DNA of 64,000 bases from Streptomyces griseoincarnatus (lineage in GTDB: Bacteria; Actinomycetota; Actinomycetes; Streptomycetales; Streptomycetaceae), in contig BMTH01000010.1 of NCBI GenBank assembly GCA_014649575.1, positions 186,001 to 250,000 on the forward strand. Direction: 5' to 3'. The notes beneath the pieces are model-generated. The model was not told the DNA's origin. It worked only from the letters and a program-made list of their open reading frames with translations, and did not search any database. Position numbers and translations under genes: made by a program. Shown piece by piece: positions 42,508 to 51,309 of this stretch; the first letter of the stretch is position 1; every line of letters begins with the position of its first letter.

Positions 42508-42536
42508 ACCCTAGGAGGACTAGACCAGTTGGTCAA
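42508..42536 (-). promoter_or_regulatory. Chitinase promoter with DasR box
   Basis: Minus strand: TTGACC (42536-42531), 17-nt spacer, TAGGGT (42513-42508). The spacer carries ACTGGTCTAGTCCTCC (42529-42514), close to the DasR-box consensus. A further TGGTCCGCACCA lies just upstream, like the direct repeats of chi promoters. The remainder of the 335-bp divergent gap (to 42768) is the acyl-CoA dehydrogenase upstream region, with AGGGAGGAG as its ribosome site. Confidence 0.85.
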
Positions 42537-42768
42537 TGGTGCGGACCAATGTGATCGCGGGGAGGACGCCGTAAGGTGTCGCGAAGTAAGCGGTCGTTAA
42601 CTGGTGACGGGATGCCGCCGATCGGGCATACTCACAGCGCACAGCCGCTGGTCAGCAGCTTCCGAGACCCGGGAGTGCGAGCATCGGCCCGGTACCGGAA
42701 CGACCCCGGCGGAGCCGCCTCCACCCAAGGCGCACGCCGTGTGCCCCAACAGGGAGGAGAGCGACGCC

Positions 42769-43941
42769 ATGCCCGACCGCGCCCCGCAGCCGGTGGACCG
42801 GCTACTGCCCACGGACGAGGCCCGGGACCTGCTCACGCTCGTCCGCGACATCGCGCAGCGCGAGGTCGCCCCCAGGGCCGCCGAGGAGGAGGAAGCCGGC
42901 CGCTTCCCGCGCGAGCTGTTCACCCTGTTGTCCGAGTCCGGCCTGCTCGGCCTGCCCTACGACTCCGAGTACGGCGGCGGCGACCAGCCCTACGAGGTCT
43001 ACCTCCAGGTCCTGGAGGAGCTCGCCCGCGCCCGCCTCACCGTCGCCCTCGGCGTCAGCGTGCACACCCTCGCGACCTACCCGCTCGCCGCCTACGGCAC
43101 CAAGGAGCAGCACGCGGAGCACCTGCCCGCCATGCTCGGCGGCGGACTGCTCGGCGGCTACTGCCTCTCCGAGCCCTCCTCCGGCTCCGACGCCGCTTCC
43201 TTGCGCACCCGCGCGGTCCGCGACGGCGACGACTGGGTCATCGACGGCACCAAGGCGTGGATCACCCACGGCGGCGTCGCCGACTTCTACACGGTCATGG
43301 CGCGCACCGGCGGCGAGGGGGCGCGCGGCATCAGCGCGTTCCTGGTGCCCTCGGGCGCCGAGGGGCTCGGCGCCGCCGCACCGGAGAAGAAGATGGGCAT
43401 GAAGGGCTCGCCCACCGCCCAGGTCCACTTCGACGGCGTCCGGGTGCCGGACGCGCGCCGCATCGGCGAGGAGGGGCAGGGGTTCGCCATCGCCCTGTCC
43501 GCGCTCGACGGCGGCCGGCTCGGCATCGCCGCGTGTGCCATCGGTGTGGCCCAGGCGGCGCTCGACGAGGCCGTCGGCTACGCCACCGAGCGGCGCCAGT
43601 TCGGCAGGCCGATCGCCGACTTCCAGGGGCTGCGCTTCATGCTCGCCGACATGGCCACCCAGATCGAGGCGGGACGCGCTCTCTACCTGACGGCGGCCCG
43701 GCTGCGCGACGCGGGCCGGCCGTTCGGACGGCAGGCCGCCATGGCGAAGCTGCACTGCACCGACACCGCGATGCGGGTCACCACCGACGCCGTGCAGATC
43801 CTCGGCGGCTACGGCTACACCGCCGACTTCCCCGCCGAGCGCTACATGCGCGAGGCGAAGGTGCTGCAGATCGTCGAGGGCACCAACCAGATCCAGCGCA
43901 TGGTCATCGCCCGCCACCTCGCAGGGCCGGAGACACGCTGA
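42769..43941 (+). CDS. Acyl-CoA dehydrogenase
   Basis: 390 residues from ATG at 42769 behind AGGGAGGAG. FAD-dependent alpha,beta-desaturation of an acyl-CoA. Visible motifs: YCLSEPSSGSDAASLRTRAVRDGDDWVIDGTKAWITHG (FAD/substrate signature), DGGRLGIAACAIGVAQAALDEAVGYATERRQFGRPI, QILGGYGYTADFPAERYMREAKVLQIVEGTNQIQRMVIARHL with the catalytic Glu in VEGTNQIQ. Length and motifs fit the short/branched-chain class. Stands alone; chain specificity cannot be told. Confidence 0.93.
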   Translation: MPDRAPQPVDRLLPTDEARDLLTLVRDIAQREVAPRAAEEEEAGRFPRELFTLLSESGLLGLPYDSEYGGGDQPYEVYLQVLEELARARLTVALGVSVHTLATYPLAAYGTKEQHAEHLPAMLGGGLLGGYCLSEPSSGSDAASLRTRAVRDGDDWVIDGTKAWITHGGVADFYTVMARTGGEGARGISAFLVPSGAEGLGAAAPEKKMGMKGSPTAQVHFDGVRVPDARRIGEEGQGFAIALSALDGGRLGIAACAIGVAQAALDEAVGYATERRQFGRPIADFQGLRFMLADMATQIEAGRALYLTAARLRDAGRPFGRQAAMAKLHCTDTAMRVTTDAVQILGGYGYTADFPAERYMREAKVLQIVEGTNQIQRMVIARHLAGPETR

Positions 43942-44158
43942 ACCGGCCGAAACCCCGCCAGGGCTCGGCCAGCCGCGCCCACTCCGGGTCGTGCCGCCCC
44001 GGCACGGTGCGGCCCCGGTCCGTCCACGTCCGCATCATCTCGCGGTAGATCGGCGGGTCCGGGAGCTGCGGCGGCGGGACGGTCACGGCCGCCTCGACGG
44101 GCGGCGGCACGAACACGTGGCGCTGACGCCCGGTCGTCGAGTACGTGGGGGTCGTCAT
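43904..44158 (-). CDS. Small hypothetical protein
   Basis: 84 residues from ATG at 44158. Pro-rich, with a possible conserved core PPQLPDPPIYREMMRTWTDRGRTVPGRHDPEWARLA; no domain I recognise. The last 38 bp overlap the convergent acyl-CoA dehydrogenase gene. Composition (Trp, Tyr, Met, His) looks like real protein and not like a shadow frame, but evidence is only moderate. Confidence 0.5.
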   Translation of the reverse strand: MTTPTYSTTGRQRHVFVPPPVEAAVTVPPPQLPDPPIYREMMRTWTDRGRTVPGRHDPEWARLAEPWRGFGRFSVSPALRGGGR

Positions 44159-44279
44159 GCCCGGCCAACGCGCGAACGGGCGGCCGGGTCACCGCCGTGC
44201 CGAATAGAGCGTGCGTTCAGCGGTGCCCCGTGCGGCGGACACCGGCGGGCGGGTGCCGAAGGGACGGGGCGGTGGACGG

Positions 44280-44307
44280 CGAGGGTGGCGGCGCTCCGCC
44301 ACCCTCG
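44280..44307. terminator. Hairpin terminator
   Basis: GAGGGTGGCGG-CGCT-CCGCCACCCTC with a closing C-G pair: 12 base pairs, 14 bp beyond the stop of the minus-strand zinc-ribbon-like gene. Confidence 0.75.
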
Positions 44308-44320
44308 GGCCGGCCCGCTC

Positions 44321-44755
44321 TCAGGCGGCGTCGCGCCGCATCACCGGGAACCGGATCGGACGCGAACCCGGTCCGCCGACGTGCGAGAAGGGCTGGGTCC
44401 GCCAGTCGAGCCCCTGGGGGAGCGTCAGCAGCAGCGCCGTGTCCTGCTCCTGGGGCGTGACGGTCTCGTCCGCGGGCCGGGCCTCGGACGCCCGGCGGCC
44501 CGTGCCGGGGCAGACCGTGAGCCCGAACGGGTTCCACGGCGAGGCGCACAGGGCGTGCTCCGGCAGGACCTCCTCGTCCGCCAGGAGGGCGATGGGCTGC
44601 GAGCAGTCCGGGCACACGACCCGGAACATCTCGAAGGTGTCGTACGCGTCGACGTCGTCGTCCGGGGTTCCGGGTTCGACGTACTCCGGCTCGGGCGCGA
44701 CGACGGGCTGCTGCCGCTTGGACGTGGTACGACCAGGGCGCTTAAGACTCTGCAT
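44321..44755 (-). CDS. Conserved hypothetical protein with paired cysteines
   Basis: 144 residues from ATG at 44755. An acidic stretch (PEPEYVEPGTPDDDVDAYDTFEMF) precedes RVVCPDCSQPIALLADEEVLPEHALCASPWNPFGLTVCPG, where CxxC plus two further cysteines could hold a zinc ion. The C-terminus is TLPQGLDWRTQPFSHVGG. Streptomycete hypothetical with no known role. It is divergent from an Lrp gene; the gap has no clear operator. Confidence 0.7.
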   Translation of the reverse strand: MQSLKRPGRTTSKRQQPVVAPEPEYVEPGTPDDDVDAYDTFEMFRVVCPDCSQPIALLADEEVLPEHALCASPWNPFGLTVCPGTGRRASEARPADETVTPQEQDTALLLTLPQGLDWRTQPFSHVGGPGSRPIRFPVMRRDAA

Positions 44756-44969
44756 TGGGTTCTCCCCCTCGGGCTGGGCCGTTCAGGCACTGCGGCCTCG
44801 ACCACAGCAAGCACTTCCCGCCACCCCAGGGGGGTAATCACGAGAACATCACGGAGACGGCGCAAGAGGTGTGGTCTTCGTCACATGTCGCTCGCGGGTG
44901 CCGTCCGTGGCCGTCGCGCACGGTCGTTCCGGTATCCGAGGCGATCAAGCGCCCTGTAGGTTCAGCGCC

Positions 44970-45410
44970 ATGGAGGAGCTGGACCGACAGATCGTGCAGC
45001 TGCTCGTCAAGGACGGGCGGATGAGCTACACGGACCTGGGCAAGGCCACGGGCCTGTCCACGTCGGCCGTGCACCAGCGGGTGCGACGGCTGGAGCAGCG
45101 CGGCGTCATCCGCGGCTACGCGGCGGTGGTCGACCCGGAGGCGGTCGGCCTGCCCATGACCGCGTTCATCTCGGTCAAACCGTTCGACCCCAGCGCCCCC
45201 GACGACATCGCGGACCGCCTGGCGGGCGTCCCCGAGATCGAGGCGTGCCACAGCGTCGCGGGCGACGAGAACTACATCCTCAAGGTCCGCGTGGCGACCC
45301 CGCACGAACTGGAGGAACTCCTCGCGAGAGTGCGCTCCTTGGCGGGGGTCTCCACCCGCACGACGGTGGTCCTGTCGACACCGTACGAGGCGCGGCCTCC
45401 GCGCGTCTGA
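44970..45410 (+). CDS. Lrp/AsnC-family transcriptional regulator
   Basis: 146 residues from ATG at 44970 (TAGGTT 11 nt before may be a -10, implying a short leader). AsnC helix-turn-helix: LDRQIVQLLVKDGRMSYTDLGKATGLSTSAVHQRVRRLEQRGVIRGY; RAM domain: TAFISVKPFDPSAPDDIADRLAGVPEIEACHSVAGDENYILKVRVATPHELEELLARV. It precedes an amidohydrolase gene by 88 bp on the same strand and may control it. Distinct from the Lrp gene at 11333. Confidence 0.92.
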   Translation: MEELDRQIVQLLVKDGRMSYTDLGKATGLSTSAVHQRVRRLEQRGVIRGYAAVVDPEAVGLPMTAFISVKPFDPSAPDDIADRLAGVPEIEACHSVAGDENYILKVRVATPHELEELLARVRSLAGVSTRTTVVLSTPYEARPPRV

Positions 45411-45498
45411 GGGGCGCGCGGTCGCGTGCCGCGCGTCCGGGACACCCCCGACGGGACCTGCGTGCCGGATCGTGTGCGCGGCGCGCGAGACTAAGGGC

Positions 45499-47103
45499 AT
45501 GAGTGAACGTACCGCCCCGCCGCCCACCGTCCTGCTCCGCCGTGGAGAGGTGCACAGCCCCGCCGACCCCTTCGCCACCGCGATGGTCGTCGAGCGCGGC
45601 CAGGTCGCCTGGGTGGGTTCCGAGGGCGCGGCCGACGCCTTCGCGGACGGTGCCGACGAGGTGGTCGACCTCGACGGGGCGCTGGTCACCCCGGCGTTCA
45701 CCGACGCGCACGTCCACACCACCGCCACCGGCCTCGCCCTCACCGGCCTGGACCTGTCCGCCGCCGCCTCCCTGGAGGACGCCCTCGCCCGGGTACGGGA
45801 GTTCGCCGCCGCCCGCCCCGACGACCGGGTGCTCCTCGGGCACGGCTGGGACGCCGCCCGCTGGCCCGGCGGCCGGCCCCCGACGCGCGCGGAGCTCGAC
45901 GAGGCCACGTCAGGGCGCCCGCTCTACCTCAGCCGCATCGACGTGCACTCCGCCGTCGTCTCCACCGCGCTGCTCGACCTCGTCGCGGGCGGCGTGACCC
46001 GCGAGGACCGCCCCCTCACCGGCGACGGCCACCACGCGGTGCGCGCCGCCGCCCTGGGCGCCGTCACCCCCGCCCAGCGCACCGCCGCCCAGCGCGCCGC
46101 ACTCGCCCACGCGGCGTCCCTCGGCATCGGCACCGTGCACGAGTGCGGCGGCCCCGAGATCTCCTCCGAGGACGACTTCACCGGCCTGCTGCGCCTCGCC
46201 CGCGAGGAGCCCGGCCCCCGGGTCGTCGGCTACTGGGCCGAGCAGGACGTCGCCAAGGCCCGCGAGCTGGGCGCGCTCGGCGCGGCGGGCGACCTCTTCG
46301 CCGACGGCGCCCTCGGCTCGCACACCGCCTGCCTGCACGATCCGTACGCCGACGCCGCCCACACCGGTACCGCGCACCTCGACGCGGACGCGGTCGCCGC
46401 CCATGTCGTCGCCTGCACCGAGGCGGGCCTCCAGGCGGGCTTCCACGCCATCGGCGACGCCGCCGTGAGCACCGTGGTCGACGGCGTCCGCGCCGCGGCG
46501 GACAAGCTCGGTCCCGCCCGCGTGCGCGCCGCCCGGCACCGCGTCGAGCACGCCGAGATGGTCACCCCGGAGACGATCGCCGCGTTCGCCGAGCTCGGCC
46601 TCACGGCCTCCGTCCAGCCCGCCTTCGACGCGCTGTGGGGCGGCGAGGACGGCATGTACGCCCAGCGCCTCGGCGTGGAGCGTGCCCGCACGCTCAACCC
46701 GTTCGCCGCGCTGCTGCGGGCCGGTGTGCCGCTCGCCTTCGGCTCCGACAGCCCGGTCACCCCGCTCGACCCCTGGGGCACCGTCCGGGCGGCGGCCTTC
46801 CACCGCACTCCCGAGCACCGCGTCTCCGTCCGCGCCGCCTTCACCGCCCACACCCGCGGCGGCTGGCGGGCGACCGGACGGGACGACGCGGGCGTCCTGG
46901 TGCCCGGCGCCCCCGCCGACTACGCCGTCTGGCGCACCGGCGAACTCGTCGTCCAGGCGCCCGACGACCGGGTGGCCCGCTGGTCCACCGACCCGAGGTC
47001 CGGAACCCCCGGCCTGCCCGACCTCACCCCCGGCCGTGACCTGCCCGTCTGCCTCCGCACGGTGGTCGGCGGCCGGACGGTCTTCGTACGGCCGGGCGAG
47101 TGA
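45499..47103 (+). CDS. Amidohydrolase, Amidohydro_3 type (YtcJ-like)
   Basis: 534 residues. Metal-dependent hydrolase barrel with small beta-sandwich: GALVTPAFTDAHVHTTATG carries the HxH metal pair, VLLGHGWDAARWPGG is the typical YtcJ block, then GFHAIGDAAVSTVVDG, RHRVEHAEM and FGSDSPVTPLDPWGTVRAAAFHR with the metal Asp. It cleaves an amide or related bond of an unknown substrate; YtcJ relatives are poorly defined. Probably cytoplasmic (no signal). Follows an Lrp regulator, which might point to an amino-acid derivative. Confidence 0.85.
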   Translation: MSERTAPPPTVLLRRGEVHSPADPFATAMVVERGQVAWVGSEGAADAFADGADEVVDLDGALVTPAFTDAHVHTTATGLALTGLDLSAAASLEDALARVREFAAARPDDRVLLGHGWDAARWPGGRPPTRAELDEATSGRPLYLSRIDVHSAVVSTALLDLVAGGVTREDRPLTGDGHHAVRAAALGAVTPAQRTAAQRAALAHAASLGIGTVHECGGPEISSEDDFTGLLRLAREEPGPRVVGYWAEQDVAKARELGALGAAGDLFADGALGSHTACLHDPYADAAHTGTAHLDADAVAAHVVACTEAGLQAGFHAIGDAAVSTVVDGVRAAADKLGPARVRAARHRVEHAEMVTPETIAAFAELGLTASVQPAFDALWGGEDGMYAQRLGVERARTLNPFAALLRAGVPLAFGSDSPVTPLDPWGTVRAAAFHRTPEHRVSVRAAFTAHTRGGWRATGRDDAGVLVPGAPADYAVWRTGELVVQAPDDRVARWSTDPRSGTPGLPDLTPGRDLPVCLRTVVGGRTVFVRPGE

Positions 47104-47213
47104 TCTGCGCGGGCGGCGCGGTGGTCGATCATGCACCGTGCCCCCGTCGCGCGACCTGCGCATCCTCGCCTCTGACCAGGCATTTGAACCACACTGCGCA
47201 GGTCGGACGACTG

Positions 47214-47244
47214 TTGACAGGCGGCCGCAGAGGGCCGGTAGGTT
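47214..47244 (+). promoter_or_regulatory. Strong promoter without a nearby gene
   Basis: TTGACA (47214-47219), 19-nt spacer, TAGGTT (47239-47244): close to the vegetative consensus. The next gene starts 400 bp away. The 539-bp gap (47104-47642) has no convincing ORF but is GC-rich with many self-complementary words. Either a long leader for the mannosyltransferase gene or a small RNA is possible. Confidence 0.5.
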
Positions 47245-47642
47245 CGGCCGGGTCCACCACCGGACGCCCGACCGGAGACCGTCCGGCCACTCGGGCCGGC
47301 GCCGCTGGGTCAGGGACGGTGTGCCGCACCGGGGCACCGTCGCTGGGAGCCAGGCTCAGCGCGGCGCGGGGCCGAGGGACGTGTCCGCCGGCCGGGGAGG
47401 TGCGACCCCGGGTGGGGCCCGGGCGCTCAGTAGACAACGGCTCCAGGTGATCCGCAGCCGGCGGGTCCCGGGCCGGCCCGAAGGGCGCCGGGCCCCCACC
47501 CGCCGTCCGCGCGCACCCGGTGGAAGAAGACGCGCCTACCCGATGATCGGGAAACGACACCACCATATGTACGTCCTGTCACGTCACGGCAGGCCGTGCA
47601 CACTAAGGTGGGATCCTGCGCACAGGACATGAAGGGGCAGCA

Positions 47643-48512
47643 GTGAACGACGGCGGCGGGACCCTCGCGGCAGGATCCCAGGGGCGGAAATTCGGCCCGC
47701 TCGGTACGGCTTTGGTGATCATCCCCACGTACAACGAGGCGGAGAACATCAAGGCGATCGTCGGACGCGTGCGCAAGGCCGTTCCCGAGGCGCACGTCCT
47801 CGTGGCCGACGACAACAGCCCCGACGGCACCGGCAAGCTCGCCGACGAACTGGCCGCCGAGGACGACCACGTCCAGGTGCTGCACCGCAAGGGCAAGGAG
47901 GGCCTCGGCGCCGCCTACCTGGCGGGCTTCCGCTGGGGCATGGAGCACGGCTACGGCGTGCTGATCGAGATGGACGCCGACGGCTCCCACCAGCCCGAGG
48001 AGCTGCCCCGGCTGCTCACCGCCCTCAAGGGCGCCGACCTGGTGCTCGGCTCGCGCTGGGTGCCCGGCGGCCGGGTGGTCAACTGGCCCAAGTCCCGCGA
48101 GTTCATCTCCCGCGGCGGCAGCCTCTACTCGCGCATGGCGCTCGACCTGCCGCTGCGTGACATCACCGGCGGCTTCCGCGCGTTCCGCCGCGAGACGCTG
48201 GAGGGCCTCGGGCTCGACGAGGTCGCCTCCCAGGGCTACTGCTTCCAGGTCGACCTCGCCCGCCGCGCGGTGAAGGCCGGCTACCACGTCGTCGAGGTGC
48301 CCATCACCTTCGTGGAGCGCGAGCTCGGCGACTCCAAGATGAGCAAGGACATCCTCGTCGAGGCGCTGTGGAGGGTCACCGCCTGGGGCGTGGGGGAGAG
48401 GGTCGGCAAGGTCGTCGGCCGCGCCGACGACAACAAGCCCGGCCGGCCCCGCGCCGGGAAGGGCGTCCCGGTCAAGGAGACGACGGCGGACGCCGGGCGC
48501 TCCGAGCCGTAG
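47643..48512 (+). CDS. ppm1: Polyprenyl-phosphate mannose synthase
   Basis: 289 residues from GTG at 47643. Soluble GT2 enzyme of the dolichol-phosphate mannose synthase type: LVIIPTYNEAENIKAIVGRVRK, VLVADDNSPDGTGKLADEL, the metal-binding EMDADGSHQPEELP, then GSRWVPGG and DITGGFRAFRRETLEGLG. It moves mannose from GDP-mannose to polyprenyl phosphate for export and protein O-mannosylation. In S. coelicolor the gene at this place (SCO1423 as I recall) is needed for phage phiC31 receptor glycosylation. The mycobacterial acyltransferase fusion is absent. Confidence 0.92.
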   Translation: MNDGGGTLAAGSQGRKFGPLGTALVIIPTYNEAENIKAIVGRVRKAVPEAHVLVADDNSPDGTGKLADELAAEDDHVQVLHRKGKEGLGAAYLAGFRWGMEHGYGVLIEMDADGSHQPEELPRLLTALKGADLVLGSRWVPGGRVVNWPKSREFISRGGSLYSRMALDLPLRDITGGFRAFRRETLEGLGLDEVASQGYCFQVDLARRAVKAGYHVVEVPITFVERELGDSKMSKDILVEALWRVTAWGVGERVGKVVGRADDNKPGRPRAGKGVPVKETTADAGRSEP

Positions 48513-48579
48513 ACCCGGGCCCCGCGGGGACCCGGGCCCGCTTATCCCGTGCTGAGCCGGACCCAGGCACACTGGAAGT

Positions 48580-49161
48580 ATGACGACTGGTGCTCAGAGC
48601 CCGTATCCCGCCCGGCCCCGGCGCTCCCGGCTGCGCACGCTGCTGCCGCTCGGCGTCGCAGCATGGCTCGTACTGGAGATCTGGCTGCTGACCGTCGTCG
48701 CCGGCGCGTCCAGCGGCCTGGTGGTCTTCCTGATCCTGCTGGCCGGCATCGTCCTCGGCTCGTACGTGATCAAGCGGGCGGGCCGCCGCGCCTTCAGGAA
48801 CCTCACCGAGACCGTGCAACAGCAGCAGGGCGGCGGACCGGTGACCCCGGGCGCCCGGACCGACGGCGAGGGCAACGGGCTGACGATGCTGGGCGGTCTG
48901 CTGATCGTCCTGCCCGGTCTGATCTCGGACGCGCTGGGGCTGCTCCTGCTGGTGCCGCCGGTCCAGAAGGCCGTCAGCCGCTACGCGGAGCGCACCTTCG
49001 AGCGCAAGCTCCGCGAGGCCGCCGCGCAGAGCCCGCTGGGGGACGCCTTCGCCCAGGCCCGTATGCGCCACCCGGACGGCAAGGTGGTCCAGGGCGAGGT
49101 CATCAGGGACGAGCCCGGAAGCGGCGGCCCGGAGGGGCCGCGGCCCCCGTTGACCAAGTAG
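48580..49161 (+). CDS. fxsA: FxsA-family membrane protein
   Basis: 193 residues. Three or four membrane segments in the FxsA pattern: LRTLLPLGVAAWLVLEIWLLTVVAGASSGLVVFLILLAGIVLGSYVIKRAGRRAFRNL, then LTMLGGLLIVLPGLISDALGLLLLVPPVQKAVSRYAER with the conserved LPGLISDxLG. In E. coli, FxsA affects exclusion of phage T7 by F plasmids; the natural role is unknown. The Streptomyces form has a longer polar tail. 67 bp after ppm1, same strand. Confidence 0.88.
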   Translation: MTTGAQSPYPARPRRSRLRTLLPLGVAAWLVLEIWLLTVVAGASSGLVVFLILLAGIVLGSYVIKRAGRRAFRNLTETVQQQQGGGPVTPGARTDGEGNGLTMLGGLLIVLPGLISDALGLLLLVPPVQKAVSRYAERTFERKLREAAAQSPLGDAFAQARMRHPDGKVVQGEVIRDEPGSGGPEGPRPPLTK

Positions 49162-49190
49162 GGCGGGCCCCGGACGCGTCCGGGCACGCG

Positions 49191-49236
49191 GACAGGACCG
49201 AGGGCGCCGTACACGTACGGCGCCCTCGGTCCTGTC
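49191..49236. terminator. Near-perfect palindromic terminator between fxsA and rbpA
   Basis: 22-bp arms (49191-49212 and 49215-49236) with only two bases between; in RNA the loop opens to about TACACGTA. It lies in the convergent gap, 30 bp from the fxsA stop and 20 bp from the rbpA stop, so it serves both. Confidence 0.9.
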
Positions 49237-49255
49237 GCTGTGCGTCCGGGCGGGA

Positions 49256-49630
49256 TCAGGCCGACTTGCGGCTGTCCCGCGGATGCACCGCGATGTTCAT
49301 CGCGCCGGAACGCAGAACGGCGAGACGCTCCTCGAGGACCTCTTCGAGCTCCTCACGGGTGCGCCGCTCCATCAGCATGTCCCAGTGCGTACGCGCAGGC
49401 TTGGCCTTCTTCTCCTCCGGACCGTCTCCGTCCACCAGGAGTGCCTGGGCACCGCAGACCTTGCACTCCCACTCCGGCGGGATCTCCGCCTCGACCGAGA
49501 AGGGCATCTCGAAGCGGTGCCCCTTCTCGCATGCGTACTCCACGGCCTGGCGCGGAGCCAGGTCGATGCCGCGGTCCGTCTCGTAGCTGGTCACCACGAG
49601 GCGCGTGCCGCGAAGAGCTCGCTCACTCAT
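49256..49630 (-). CDS. rbpA: RNA polymerase-binding protein RbpA
   Basis: 124 residues, identical in length to S. coelicolor RbpA. Essential-type actinobacterial transcription factor that binds principal sigma (HrdB) and the RNA polymerase clamp and stabilises the open complex. Seen: MSERALRGTRLVVTSYETDRGIDLAPRQ (N-terminal tail), CEKGHRFEMPFSVEAEIPPEWECKVCG (zinc ligands of the core domain) and the basic linker plus C-terminal sigma-interaction domain KPARTHWDMLMERRTREELEEVLEERL. A SigR promoter lies upstream. Confidence 0.97.
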   Translation of the reverse strand: MSERALRGTRLVVTSYETDRGIDLAPRQAVEYACEKGHRFEMPFSVEAEIPPEWECKVCGAQALLVDGDGPEEKKAKPARTHWDMLMERRTREELEEVLEERLAVLRSGAMNIAVHPRDSRKSA

Positions 49631-49691
49631 GAATCGTGCCTCCCGGGCTTGTCGCCCACAGGACAGGTGTCGCTGTCGTCGTCATCCGGTC

Positions 49692-49718
49692 AACGTCCGG
49701 TCGGCGGTAAAGATTCCC
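49692..49718 (-). promoter_or_regulatory. SigR promoter of rbpA
   Basis: Minus strand GGGAAT (49718-49713), exactly 18-nt spacer, GTT (49694-49692), followed by GACC. This is the SigR consensus GGGAAT-N18-GTT. It fits the known disulphide-stress control of rbpA. The transcript leader would be about 55 nt. Confidence 0.88.
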
Positions 49719-49909
49719 GATCGGAGATCCGTTCCGGGTCATGTGTCACCGTCGTGGCCGCAGCCTTTGTCAACCAGTGCAGTACCCACCGACGCCCGGT
49801 TTGTCACATCTGGTCACAAATGTCACACAGCGATTCGGCATCTTTGACGCGCAGTAACGGTACGCCTGGCAGGCCAAACGCGTACACTACCGCCCTTTCG
49901 CGTCGAACG

Positions 49910-51256
49910 CTAAATCCGCTGGGGCACCGGGTTGCCCGCGTCGGCGATGGCCCTGCGTACGGGTACCCGCGCGAGCAGGACGAATCCCAGGAGGAAGAAG
50001 CCCACCAGGGAGAGGATCGCGTCCCGGTAGCTGCCGGTCAGCTGGTACGTCAGACCGAACAGCAGCGGCCCGAGCCAGCTCAGCCCCCGGTCGCTGATCT
50101 CGTAGGCCGAGAAGTACTCGGCCTCCTTGCCGGGCGGGACCAGATGGGAGAAGAGGGAGCGTGACAGCGCCTGGCTGCCGCCGAGGACCAGGCCGATCCC
50201 GGCGGCCAGCACGAAGAACCACACCGGCGCGCCGGCCGGCAGGAAGTACCCGGCGGCCAGCGTCAGCGTCCAGGCGACCAGCGAGCCGAGGATCGTGCGC
50301 TTGGCGCCGTACCGCCGGGCGAGCCGGCCCAGCAGCAGCGCGCCCGCCACCGCCAGCACCTGGACCAGCAGCACGGCCACGATCAGCGTCGACTGTCCGA
50401 GCCCCAGCTCCTTCGAGCCGTACACGGAGGCCTGGGAGATCACCGTCTGGATGCCGTCGTTGTAGACCAGGTAGGCCAGCAGGAAGGCGAGCGTCAGCGG
50501 GTGCCGGCGCATGTCGCGGACCGTCGCCGCCAGCTGCCGGAACCCCGGCAGGGCCGCCTCGCGCGCGGGCGTACGGCGGTCCCGCAGCCGGCGCAGGGGT
50601 ATCAGGGCGAACGCGCCCCACCACAGCCCGGCCGACGCCAGGCAGATGCGCACCGCCATGCCCTCGGACACGCCGAAGCTGTCGTGCCCCGTGTAGAGGA
50701 CGAGGTTGGCCACCAGCACCAGCGCGCCCGCCGCGTAGCCGAAGGCCCAGCCGCGCGAGGAGACGGCGTCGCGCTCCTCCGGCGGCGCGATCTGCGGCAG
50801 GTAGGAGTTGTAGAGCATCATCGCGACCGACTGCGCGGCGTTCGCCACCACCAGCAGCAGACCGCCCAGCAGATAGCGGTCGCCGTCGAGGAAGAACATG
50901 CCCGCGGTGGCGGCGGCGCCTGTGTACGCGGCCGCCGCGAGCAGCGGCTTCTTGCGCCCGGTGCGGTCGGCGGCGGCCCCCACCAGCGGCATCACCAGCA
51001 CTGCCACGACCACCGACAGGGACACGGCGTACGCGAAGAAGGAGCCCGCGCGCACCGGTACGCCCAGCGGGTGCACGAACCCGTCCGCGTCCGCCGCGGC
51101 CTCGGTGACCGTGGTCAGGTAGGGGCCGAGGAACACGGTGACGACGGTCGTGGAGTAGACCGAGCAGGCCCAGTCGTAGATGTACCAGCCGCGCTGTTCG
51201 CGCCGCCGTCCGGCACTGTCGTCCGCCGCCGGTGACCGCACGGTGTCGGTGTCCAC
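49910..51256 (-). CDS. MFS transporter, UMF1 (Atg22-like) family
   Basis: 448 residues from GTG at 51256 (CGAGGG about 6 nt upstream); the frame continues open much further but that part overlaps the next gene. Opens with REQRGWYIYDWACSVYSTTVVTVFLGPYLT, the UMF1 family hallmark, followed by VMPLVGAAADRTGRKKPLL (motif A) and YNSYLPQIAPPEERDAVSSRGWAFGYAAG. Eukaryotic Atg22 exports amino acids from the vacuole; the bacterial substrate is unknown. 53 bp downstream of gdpD on the same strand. Confidence 0.87.
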   Translation of the reverse strand: MDTDTVRSPAADDSAGRRREQRGWYIYDWACSVYSTTVVTVFLGPYLTTVTEAAADADGFVHPLGVPVRAGSFFAYAVSLSVVVAVLVMPLVGAAADRTGRKKPLLAAAAYTGAAATAGMFFLDGDRYLLGGLLLVVANAAQSVAMMLYNSYLPQIAPPEERDAVSSRGWAFGYAAGALVLVANLVLYTGHDSFGVSEGMAVRICLASAGLWWGAFALIPLRRLRDRRTPAREAALPGFRQLAATVRDMRRHPLTLAFLLAYLVYNDGIQTVISQASVYGSKELGLGQSTLIVAVLLVQVLAVAGALLLGRLARRYGAKRTILGSLVAWTLTLAAGYFLPAGAPVWFFVLAAGIGLVLGGSQALSRSLFSHLVPPGKEAEYFSAYEISDRGLSWLGPLLFGLTYQLTGSYRDAILSLVGFFLLGFVLLARVPVRRAIADAGNPVPQRI

Positions 51257-51309
51257 CCGTGCCCTCGCTTCCCCGTGAGCGCGCCGAGGCGACCGGGGCT
51301 GCGGGGGTC

